Source: Balanoglossus misakiensis
Taxonomy: Eukaryota; Hemichordata
Assembly (NCBI GenBank): GCA_040954595.2
Contig: CM082586.2
Coordinates: 1-64,000 of the forward strand
DNA length: 64,000 bases
Reading direction: 5' to 3'
Position 1 is the stretch's first letter, and every line of letters begins with the position of its first letter. Shown one piece after another: positions 24,121 to 34,900 of the stretch. A program made the position numbers and the translations under genes. The notes under the pieces were generated by a model that was not told the origin of the DNA, made no database searches, and worked only from the letters and a program-made list of their open reading frames with translations.

Positions 24121-26878
24121 CTAGGCCAAGTTGATGGCGACTTCCTGTGAATCCGGGCCAATTTGCCGGCGACTTCCGGTGGTAATGGCGCGGTGAAACT
24201 GAGCCAAGTTGCTGGCGACTTCCTGTCGTAACGGCGCGGTGAATCTGGGCAAAGTTGCCGGCGACTTCCTGTCGTAACGGCGCGGTGAATCTGGGCAAAG
24301 TTGCCGGCGACTTCCGGTCGTAACGGCGCGGTGAATCCGGGCCAAGTTGATGGCGACTTCCTGTGAATCCGGGCCAAGTTGCCGGCGACTTCCTGTCGTA
24401 ACGGCGCGGTGAATCTGGGCAAAGTTGCCGGCGACTTCCGGTCGTAACGGCGCGGTGAATCCGGGCCAAGTTGCCGGAGACTTCCTGTGAATCCGGGCCA
24501 AGTTGCCAGCGACTTCCGGTGGTAACGGCGCGGTGAAACTGGGCCAAGTTGCCGGCGACTTCCTGTCGTAACGGCGCGGTGAATCTGGGCAAAGTTGCCG
24601 GAGACTTCCGGTCGTAACGGCGCGGTGAATCCGGGCCAAGTTGCCGGCGACTTCCGGTGGTAACGGCGCGGTGAATCTGGGCCAAGTTGCCGTTGATTTC
24701 CTGTGGTAACGGCGCGGTGAATCTAGGCCAAGTTGATGGCGACTTCCTGTGAATCCGGGCCAATTTGCCGGCGACTTCCGGTGGTAATGGCGCGGTGAAA
24801 CTGAGCCAAGTTGCTGGCGACTTCCTGTCGTAACGGCGCGGTGAATCTGGGCAAAGTTGCCGGCGACTTCCGGTCGTAACGGCGCGGTGAATCCGGGCCA
24901 AGTTGCCGGAGACTTCCTGTGAATCCGGGCCAAGTTGCCAGCGACTTCCGGTGGTAACGGCGCGGTGAAACTGGGCCAAGTTGCCGGCGACTTCCTGTCG
25001 TAACGGCGCGGTGAATCTGGGCAAAGTTGCCGGCGACTTCCGGTCGTAACAGCGCGGTGAATCCGGGCCAAGTTGCCGGCGACTTCCGGTGGTAACGGCG
25101 CGGTGAATCTGGGCCAAGTTGCCGGAGACTTCCTGTGAATCCGGGCCAAGTTGCCAGCGACTTCCGGTGGTAACGGCGCGGTGAATCTGGGCCAAGTTGC
25201 CGGCGACTTCCTGTCGTAACGGCACGGTGAATCTGGGCCAAGTTGCGGCGACTTCAGGTCGTAACGGCGCGGTGAATCTAGGCCAAGTTGCCGGCGACTC
25301 CCTGTGGTAACGGCGCGGTGAATCCGGGCCAAGTTGCGGCGACTTCCGGTCGTAACGGCGCGGTGAATCCGGGCAAAGTTGCCGGCGACTTCCGGTCGTA
25401 ACGGCGCGGTGAATCCGGGCCAAGTTGATGGCGACTTCCTGTGAATCCGGGCCAAGTTGCCGGCGACTTCCTGTCGTAACGGCGCGGTGAATCTGGGCAA
25501 AGTTGCCGGCGACTTCCGGTCGTAACGGCGCGGTGAATCCGGGCCAAGTTGCCGGAGACTTCCTGTGAATCCGGGCCAAGTTGCCAGCGACTTCCGGTGG
25601 TAACGGCGCGGTGAAACTGGGCCAAGTTGCCGGCGACTTCCTGTCGTAACGGCGCGGTGAATCTGGGCAAATTTGCCGGAGACTTCCGGTCGTAACGGCG
25701 CGGTGAATCCGGGCCAAGTTGCCGGCGACTTCCGGTGGTAACGGCGCGATGAATCTGGGCCAAGTTGCCGTTGATTTCCTGTGGTAACGGCGCGGTGAAT
25801 CTGGGCCAAGTTGATGGCGACTTCCTGTGAATCCGGGCCAATTTGCCGGCGACTTCCGGTGGTAATGGCGCGGTGAAACTGAGCCAAGTTGCTGGCGACT
25901 TCCTGTCGTAACGGCGCGGTGAATCTGGGCAAAGTTGCCGGCGACTTCCGGTCGTAACGGCGCGGTGAATCCGGGCCAAGTTGCCGGAGACTTCCTGTGA
26001 ATCCGGGCCAAGTTGCCAGCGACTTCCGGTGGTAACGGAGCGGTGAAACTGGGCCAAGTTGCCGGCGACTTCCTGTCGTAACGGCGCGGTGAATCTGGGC
26101 AAAGTTGCCGGCGACTTCCGGTCGTAACAGCGCGGTGAATCCGGGCCAAGTTGCCGGCGACTTCCGGTGGTAACGGCGCGGTGAATCTGGGCCAAGTTGC
26201 CGGAGACTTCCTGTGAATCCGGGCCAAGTTGCCAGCGACTTCCGGTGGTAACGGCGCGGTGAATCTGGGCCAAGTTGCCGGCGACTTCCTGTCGTAACGG
26301 CACGGTGAATCTGGGCCAAGTTGCGGCGACTTCAGGTCGTAACGGCGCGGTGAATCTAGGCCAAGTTGCCGGCGACTCCCTGTGGTAACGGCGCGGTGAA
26401 TCCGGGCCAAGTTGCGGCGACTTCCGGTCGTAACGGCGCGGTGAATCCGGGCCAAGTTGCCGGCGACTTCCGGTGGTAACGGCGCGGTGAAACTGAGCCA
26501 AGTTGCCGGCGACTTCCTGTCGTAACGGCGCGGTGAATCTGGGCAAAGTTGCCGGCGACTTCCGGTCGTAACGGCGCGGTGAATCCGGGCCAAGTTGATG
26601 GCGACTTCCTGTGAATCCGGGCCAAGTTGCCGGCGACTTCCTGTCGTAACGGCGCGGTGAATCTGGGCCAAGTTGCCGTTGATTTCCTGTGGTAACGGCG
26701 CGGTGAATCTGGGCCAAGTTGATGGCGACTTCCTGTGAATCCGGGCCAAGTTGCCGGCGACTTCCGGTGGTAATGGCGCGGTGAAACTGAGCCAAGTTGC
26801 CGGCGACTTCCTGTCGTAACGGCGCGGTGAATCTGGGCAAAGTTGCCGGCGACTTCCGGTCGTAACGGCGCGGTGAAT
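24121..26878. repeat. Nested 602-bp and 1078-bp duplications
   Basis: The marker CTAGGCCAAGTTGATGGCG occurs at 24121 and 24723 (602 bp apart). The block from 24723 recurs from 25801 with a 1078-bp offset, including GCGACTTCAGGTCG (25249 and 26327) and GGCGACTCCCTGTGG. A further 556-bp offset links markers at 27071 and 27627 (GGCGTGGTGAAACTGG) just downstream. Confidence 0.82.
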
Positions 26879-29800
26879 CCGGGCCAAGTTGATGGCGACT
26901 TCCTGTGAATCCGGGCCAAGTTGCCGGCGACTTCCTGTCGTAACGGCGCGGTGAATCTGGGCAAAGTTGCCGGCGACTTCCGGTCGTAACGGCGCGGTGA
27001 ATCCGGGCCAAGTTGCCGGAGACTTCCTGTGAATCCGGGCCAAGTTGCCAGCGACTTCCGGTGGTAACGGCGTGGTGAAACTGGGCCAAGTTGCCGGCGA
27101 CTTCCTGTCGTAACGGCGCGGTGAATCTGGGCAAAGTTGCCGGCGACTTCCGGTCGTAACGGCGCGGTGAATCCGGGCCAAGTTGCCGGCGACTTCCGGT
27201 GGTAACGGCGCGGTGAATCTGGGCCAAGTTGCCGTTGATTTCCTGTGGTAACGGCGCGGTGAATCTGGGCCAAGTTGATGGCGACTTCCTGTGAATCCGG
27301 GCCAAGTTTCCGGCGACTTCCGGTGGTAATGGCGCGGTGAAACTGAGCCAAGTTGCCGGCGACTTCCTGTCGTAACGGCGCGGTGAATCTGGGCAAAGTT
27401 GCCGGCGACTTCCGGTCGTAACGGCGCGGTGAATCCGGGCCAAGTTGATGGCGACTTCTTGAGAATCCGGGCCAAGTTGCCGGCGACTTCCTGTCGTAAC
27501 GGCGCGGTGAATCTGGGTAAAGTTGCCGGCGACTTCCGGTCGTAACGGCGCGGTGAATCCGGGCCAAGTTGCCGGAGACTTCCTGTGAATCCGGGCCAAG
27601 TTGCCAGCGACTTCCGGTGGTAACGGCGTGGTGAAACTGGGCCAAGTTGCCGGCGACTTCCTGTCGTAACGGCGCGGTGAATCTGGGCAAAGTTGCCGGC
27701 GACTTTCGGTCGTAACGGCGCGGTGAATCCGGGCCAAGTTGCCGGCGACTTCCGGTGGTAACGGCGCGGTGAATCTGGGCCAAGTTGCCGTTGATTTCCT
27801 GTGGTAACGGCGCGGTGAATCTGGGCCAAGTTAATGGCGACTTCCTGTGAATCCGGGCCAATTTGCCGACGACTTCCGGTGGTAATGGCGCGGTGAAACT
27901 GAGCCAAGTTTCCGGCGACTTCCTGTCGTAACGGCGCGGTGAATCTGGGCAAAGTTGCCGGCGACTTCCGGTCGTAACGGCGCGGTGAATCCGGGCCAAG
28001 TTGATGGCGACTTCCTGTGAATCCGGGCCAAGTTGCCGGCGACTTCCTGTCGTAACGGCGCGGTGAATCTGGGCAAAGTTGCCGGCGACTTCCGGTCGTA
28101 ACGGCGCGGTGAATCCGGGCCAAGTTGCCGGAGACTTCCTGTGAATCCGGGCCAAGTTGCAAGCGACTTCCGGTGGTAACGGCGCGGTGAAACTGGGCCA
28201 AGTTGCCGGCGACTTCCTGTCGTAACGGCGCGGTGAATCTGGGCAAAGTTGCCGGCGACTTCCGGTCGTAACGGCGCGGTGAATCCGGGCCAAGTTGCCG
28301 GCGACTTCCGGTGGTAACGGCGCGGTGAATCTGGGCCAAGTTGCCGGAGACTTCCTGTGAATCCGGGCCAAGTTGCCAGCGACTTCCGGTGGTAACGGCG
28401 CGGTGAATCTGGGCCAAGTTGCCGGCGACTTCCTGTCGTAACGGCGCGGTGAATCTGGGCCAAGTTGCTGGCGATTTCCTGTGGTAATGGCGCGGTGAAT
28501 CTGGGCCAAGTTGATGGCGACTTCCTGTGAATCCGGGCCAAGTTGCGGCGACTTCCGGTCGTAACGGCGCGGTGAATCTAGGCCAAGTTGCCGGCGACTT
28601 CCTGTGGTAACGGCGTGGTGAATCCGGGCCAAGTTGCGGCGACTTCCGGTCGTAACGGCGCGGTGAATCCAGGCCAAGTTGCCGGCGACTTCCGGTCGTA
28701 ACGGCGCGGTGAAACTGGGCCAAGTTGCCGTTGATTTCCTGTGGTAACGGCGCGGTGAATCTGGGCCAAGTTGATGGCGACTTCCTGTGAATCCGGGCCA
28801 AGTTGCCGGCGACTTCCGGTGGTAAAGGCGCGGTGAAACTGAGCCAAGTTGCCGGCGACTTCCTGTCGTAACGGCGCGGTGAATCTGGGCCAAGTTGCCG
28901 GCGACTTCCGGTCGTAACGGCGCGGTGAATCCGGGCCAAGTTGATGGCGACTTCCTGTGAATCCGGGCCAAGTTGCCGGCGACTTCCTGTCGTAACGGCG
29001 CGGTGAATCTGGGCCAAGTTGCCGTTGATTTCCTGTGGTAACGGCGCGGTGAATCTGGGCCAAGTTGATGGCGACTTCCTGTGAATCCGGGCCAAGTTGC
29101 CGGCGACTTCCGGTGGTAATGGCGCGGTGAAACTGAGCCAAGTTGCCGGCGACTTCCTGTCGTAATGGCGCGGTGAAACTAGGCCAAGTTGCCGGCGACT
29201 TCCGGTCGTAACGGCGCGGTGAATCCGGGCCAAGTTGATGGCGACTTCCTGTGAATCCGGGCCAAGTTGCGGCGACTTCCGGTCGTAACGGCGCGGTGAA
29301 TCTGGGCAAAGTTGCCGGCGACTTCCGGTCGTAACGGCGCGGTGAATCCGGGCCAAGTTGATGGCGACTTCCTGTGTATCCGGGCCAAGTTGCTGGCGAC
29401 TTCCGGTGGTAACGGCGCGGTGAAACTGGGCCAAGTTCCCGGCGACTTCCTGTCGTAACGGCGCGGTGAATCTGGGCAAAGTTGCCGGCGACTTCCGGTC
29501 GTAACGGCGCGGTGAATCCGGGCCAAGTTGCCGGCGACTTCCGGTGGTAACGGCGCGGTGAATCTGGGCCAAGTTGCCGGCGACTTCCTGTCGTAACGGC
29601 GCGGTGAATGTGGGCCAAGTTGCCGGCGATTTCCTGTCGTAACGGCGCGGTGAATCTGGGCAAAGTTGCCAGTGACTTCCGGTCGTAACGGCGCGGTGAA
29701 TCCGGGCCAAGTTGCCGGCGACTTCCGGTGGTAATGGCGAGGTGAATCTGGGCCAAGTTGATGGCGACTTCCTGTGAATCCGGGCCAAGTTGCCGGCGAC

Positions 29801-30189
29801 TTCCGGTGGTAACGGCACGGTGAAACTGGGCCAAGTTGCCGGCGACTTCCTGTCGTAACGGCGCGGTGAATCTGGGCAAAGTTGCCGGCGACTTCCGGTC
29901 GTAACGGCGCGGTGAATCCGGGCCAAGTTGCCGGCGACTTCCGGTCGTAACGGCGCGGTGAATCCGGGCCAAGTTGATGGCGACTTCCTGTGAATCCGGG
30001 CCAAGTTTCCGGCGACTTCCGGTGGTAACGGCGCGGTGAAACTGGGCCAAGTTGCCGGCGACTTCCTGTCGTAACGGCGCGGTGAATCTGGGCAAAGTTG
30101 CCGGTGACTTCCGGTCGTAACGGCGCGGTGAATCCGGGCCAAGTTGCCGGCGACTGCCGGTGGTAACGGCGCGGTGAATCTGGGCCAAG

Positions 30190-30450
30190 TTGATGGGAGC
30201 AGACTGGAGGGGGACTGGAGCAGACTTGAGGGGGACTGGAGCAGACTGGAGGGGGACTGGAGCATGCTGGAGGGGGACTGGAGCAGACTGGAGGGGGACT
30301 GGAGCAGACTGGAGGGGGACTGGAGCAGACTGGAGGGGACTGGAGCAGACTGGAGGGGGACTGGAGCAGACTGGAGGGGGACTGGAGCAGACTGGAGGGG
30401 GACTGGAGCAGACTGGAGGGGGACTGGAGCAGACTGGAGGGGGACTGGAG
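30190..30450. repeat. 21-bp G-rich minisatellite, about 12 copies
   Basis: Units of GGGGGACTGGAGCAGACTGGA. The 21-mer is itself built from two GACTGGAG motifs. One unit near 30330 lacks a G or two and one carries CATGCTGG. It sits exactly between the 46-bp array and the next G-rich array. Confidence 0.95.
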
Positions 30451-31158
30451 TAACGGGGCAGGGTTGGGGTCAAGTGTCTGCGGCATGGTGGGGTGTAATG
30501 GGGCAGGGTTGGGGTCAAGTGTCTGCGGCAACGGCGGGGTGTAACTGGGCAGGGTTGAGGTCAAGTGTCTGAGGCAACGGCGGGAATGTAACGGGGCTGG
30601 GTTGGGGTCAAGTGTCTGCGGCAACGGCTCGGTGGAACAGGGTAGGTTTGGGGTCAAGTGTCTGCGGCAACGGCGCGGTGGAACGGGGCAGGGTTGGGGT
30701 AAAATGTCTGACACAACGGCGGGGTGTAACTGGGCAGGGTTGGGGTCAAGTGTCTGCGGCAACGGCGGGTTGGAACGGGGCAGGGTAGGGTCAAGTGTCT
30801 GCGCCAACGGCGGGGTGTAACGGGGCAGGGTTGGGGTCAAGTTTCTGAGGCAACGGCGGGATGTAACGGGGCAGGGTTGGGGTCAAGTGTCTGCGGCATG
30901 GCGGGGTGTAATGGGGCAGGGTTGGGGTCAAGTGTCTGCGGCATGGCGGGGTGTAATGGGGCAGGGTTGGGGTCAAGTGTCTGCGGCAACGGCGGGGTGT
31001 AACTGGGCAGGGTTGGGGTCAAGTGTCTGAGGCAACGGCGGGGTGTAACGGGGCAGGGTTGGGGTCAAGTGTCTGCGCCATGGCGGGGTGGAACGGGGCA
31101 GGGTTGGGGTCAAGTGTCTGCCGAAACGGCAGGGTGGAACGGGTCAGGGTTGGGGTCA
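30451..31158. repeat. Second 46-bp repeat family, G-rich, about 15 copies
   Basis: Units of 46 bp containing GGGGCAGGGTTGGGGTCAAG followed by TGTCTGCGGCAACGGCGGGG. Most copies carry four close G-runs on the + strand, for example GGGG-TGTAAC-GGGG-CA-GGG-TT-GGGG, which fits the G-quadruplex pattern. Period, and the element CGGC(GT)AACGGCG(C/G)GGTG, resemble the main 46-bp satellite, suggesting old shared ancestry (inference). Divergence between copies is higher than in the main array. Confidence 0.92.
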
Positions 31159-31990
31159 TAAATGCATACATAGAGGACATTTCTGTACCCATACATTTCA
31201 AATTTATTAATTTTCCTGACCTTCACTATCAGGTTTTGGGAATGACAGGTAATTGAAATTGAATTAAAATACAATACGTAAACATATTTTCATCTGTGAA
31301 CTTTTAACTGGTGAACAAATTGGAGCCCATTATTAAAAAGAGTTTCCCTGAGCCTGTTTATACCATACCAGCCTAAGTATTAGTTGTTAGGGTAAGGGTT
31401 AGGGTAAGGGTTAAGGTTAGGGTTAGAGTTAGAGTTAGGGTTAGGGTTAGGGTTAGGGTTAGTGTTTGAGTTGGCTGGCTGAAATGGCACAAACAATTTC
31501 AGAGATTGAATCAATTTGCTTTGACTGCAAAATTCACTGAACAAAGTTTGCTCTGTGCAAACTTGTGATTCTAAGAAACACTGTATCTATGGACATTTAG
31601 GCTACAGTTAGATAAGTAATACTGTGTCCTAATCTGAATCCTTCCTTATCATAACATATAACCAGTGGGCTCAAGGGAACATGTAAGGAAAGTCAATGTC
31701 ATAATCCCCACTGGATAAATAGATTAAACAGCAACATTCTCTGTTTTTTTATCTTTTAGAGATTAATTTCGTTTGATACAGAATGATGAAGTTAAAAATC
31801 ATTATTTTTAACACAGAAAACTAATGCAAGTATTCAATGTATAGTTGACAACATTCAAAGCTCAAAAAGAGAGATTGTGACACTTTAATAGAAAACTGGA
31901 CAGAAGACAATCTATAAGTTTTCTCTTCATTCTCATTATAAACTCCTAAAATGCTGACTGACAATCTATGTCTTCTCTTTATCTGGCATT
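31159..31990. repeat. Flank A: left copy of a diverged direct duplication
   Basis: From CATACATAGAGGACATTTCTG onward this low-GC stretch aligns with 37727-38880. Shared landmarks are TAATTTTCCTGACCTTCACT, GTATTAGTTGTTA, GGCTGAAATGGCACAAACA, GAATCAATTTGCTTTGACTG and ACTGTGTCCTAATCTGAATC. It ends in the first, degenerate copy of the 280-bp repeat. No gene seen. It starts at a short CATA remnant exactly where the satellite ends. Confidence 0.88.
31387..31463. repeat. Interstitial telomeric tract (TTAGGG)n, reversed
   Basis: About 12 hexamers of TTAGGG with variants (TAAGGG, TTAAGG, TTAGAG), the last four perfect. The G-rich strand is +, opposite to the terminal telomere. The equivalent place in flank B (about 37951-37995) has only TTAG-containing remnants and no hexamer array. 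Confidence 0.95.
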
Positions 31991-34900
31991 CAGACTTCAT
32001 ATGCCAAGATGCAAGTATTTCATTGGGTTACTGGTAGACCAAGTCCTTGTCCATTTCTACTATCATCATCATTTGGAAAATCACCAGTCTTCACACTTCA
32101 GCTTCAGCTAAGAAAGAAAGAGAAAAAATAGATTCGCGTTTAATGAATGAAGTGGGGACACGTTTTATAGAATTGATTCATTCAGCTTAAGTTAAATTTG
32201 GATGTGTTCCAATACTACACGCACTCGTATAATAATGATTACAAACCTTTACATTTTCTTCATTTGAAAACCAGATATGGTCATCTGCCATCATGCAAAT
32301 AGTTTATGGGGTGAGTGCAAGACCAAGTCCTTGTCCACTTCTAACAATGGCAACATTCAGATACACAACATCAGCCTGCACTCTTCGCCATATTCTAACA
32401 AAAGTACAGAAAAATGTTATCAATGATTAATGAACAAATTGGCGAAAGATTGTATAAATTGATTCAATTAGTTAAATTTGGATTTGTTCCAACACTATAT
32501 ACAATCTTAAAATGTTGATTGCAAACCTGTATGTTTTCTTTATTTGACATCCAAATATCTTCATCTGCCATCATGCAAGTAGTTTATTGGGTGACTGGAA
32601 GACCATGTCCATGTCCACTTCTACCAATGGCAACATTCAGATACACAACATCAGCCTGCACTCTTCGCCATATTCTAACAAAACAACAGAAACAAAAATT
32701 ATTCATGATCAATAAAAAAAGTGGTGACATATTTTATAAAATTGATTCAATGAGTTAAGTTTGGATTTGTTCCAACACTATATACACTCTTAAAATGTTG
32801 ACTGCAAACCTGTATGTGTTCTTTATTTGACATCCAAATATCTTCATCTGCCATCATGCAAGTAGTTTATTGGGTGACTGGGAAACCAAGTCCTTGTCCA
32901 CTTCTACCAATGGCAACATTCAGATACACAACATCAGCCTGCACTCTTTGCCATATTCTAACAAAACAACAGAAAAAAAATATTCATGATCAATGAACAA
33001 AGTGGTGACATATTTTATAAAATTGATTCAATGATTTAAGTTTGGATTTGTTCCAACACTATATACACTCTTAAAATGTTGATTGCAAACCTGTATGTTT
33101 TCTTTATTTGACATCCAAATATCTTCATCTGCCATCATGCAGAGTTTATTGAGTGAATGCAAGACCAAGTCCTTGTCCACTACTACCAATGGCAACATTC
33201 AGATACACATCATCAGCCTGCACTCTTCGCCATATTCTAACAAAAGAACAGAAAAATATTATCCATGATTAATGAACAAATTGGTGAAAGATTGTATAAA
33301 TTGATTCGATGGGTTAAATTTGGATTTGTTCCAATACTATATACACTCTTAAAATGTTGACTGCAAACCTGTATGTTTTCTTTATTTAACATCCAAATAT
33401 CTTCATCTGCCATCATGCAGGATGTTTATTGGCTGACTGCAAGACCAAGTCCTCGTCCACTTCTACCGTTGGCACCATTTAGAAATTAAACATCAGTCTT
33501 CATGCTTGACCTTGCTTCATCTCCCATCATGGAAGTACTTTATTGGCTGACTGGAAGACCATGTCCTTGTCCACTTCTACCATTGGCAACATTCAGATAC
33601 ACAACATCACCCTGCACTCTTCGCCATATTCTAACAAAACAACAGACACAAATTATTCATGATCAATGAACAAAGTGGTGACATATTTTATAAAATTGAT
33701 TCAATGAGTTAAGTTTTGATTTGTTCCAACACTATATACACTCTTAAAATGTTGACAGCAAACCTGTATGTGTTCTTTATTTGACATCCAAATATCTTCA
33801 TCTGCCATCATGCAGAGTTTATTGGGTGAAAGCAAGACCAAGTCCTTGTCCACTTCTAACAATGAAAACATCCAGATACACAACATCAGCCTGCACTCTT
33901 CGCCATATTCTAACAAAAGAACAGAAAAATGTTATCCATGATTAATGATCAAAAAGGCGAAAGATTGTATAAATTGATTCAATGAGTTAAGTTTGGATTT
34001 GTTCCAACACTATATACAATCTTAAAATGTTGATTGCAAACCTGTATGTTTTCTTTATTTGACATCCAAATATCTTCATCTGCCATCATGCAAGTAGTTT
34101 ATTGGGTGACTGGAAGACCGTGTCCATGTCCACTTCTACCAATGGCAACATTCAGATACACAACATCAGCCTGCACTCTTCGCCATATTCTAACAAAACA
34201 ACAGAAACAAAAATTATTCATGATCAATAAAAAAAGTGGTGACATATTTTATAAAATTGATTCAATGAGTTAAGTTTGGATTTGTTCCAACACTATATAC
34301 ACTCTTAAAATGTATACTGCAAACCTGTATATGTTCTTTATTTGACATCCAAATATCTTCATCTGCCATCATGCAAGTAGTTTATTGGGTGACTGGGAAA
34401 CCAAGTCCTTGTCCACTTCTACCAATGGCAACATTCAGATACACAACATCAGCCTGCACTCTTTGCCATATTCTAACAAAACAACAGAAAAAGAAATATT
34501 CATGATCAATGAACAAAGTGGTGACATATTTTATAAAATTGATTCAATGAGTTAAGTTTGGATTTGTTCCAACACTATATACACTCTTAAAATGTTGATT
34601 GCAAACCTGTATGTTTTCTTTATTTGACATCCAAATATCTTCATCTGCCATCATGCAGAGTTTATTGGGTGAAAGCAAGACCAAGTCCATGTCCACTTCT
34701 AACAATGAAAACATCCAGATACACAACATCAGCCTGCACTCTTCGCCATATTCTAACAAAAGAACAGAAAAATGTTATCCATGATTAATGATCAAATAGG
34801 CGAAAGATTGTATAAATTGATTCAATGAGTTAAGTTTGGATTTGTTCCAACACTATATACAATCTTAAAATGTTGATTGCAAACCTGTATGTTTTCTTTA

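Larger units (their letters stand above)
9672..30189. repeat. Main 46-bp subtelomeric satellite array with 32-bp variants
   Basis: About 20.5 kb of tandem units, roughly 450-500 copies. The consensus reads GAATCCGGGCCAAGTTGCCG, then GCGACTTCCGG, then TCGTAACGGCGCGGT: 46 bp, about 67% GC and eight CpGs. A common 32-bp variant lacks the 14 bp between two GGT/TGT motifs. The strand whose complement is shown (minus) has no stop trinucleotide in any frame of the unit, so open frames of up to 3926 codons appear there. These are a composition effect, not evidence of genes. Many copy-to-copy differences are C/T at CpG (GAATCCG versus GAATCTG). Confidence 0.96.

Noticed and set aside
6803-30518. Dozens of long minus-strand (and 15770-17288 plus-strand) open frames, up to 3926 codons
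   Set aside because: The 46-bp and 52-bp units lack stop triplets on that strand, so long frames arise in all phases; the products are short periodic peptides without domain character. Kept only as a finding.
30144-31256. Gly/Trp/Asp- and Pro-rich frames over the minisatellites
   Set aside because: Frames of the 21-bp and G-rich 46-bp repeats, with no gene context.
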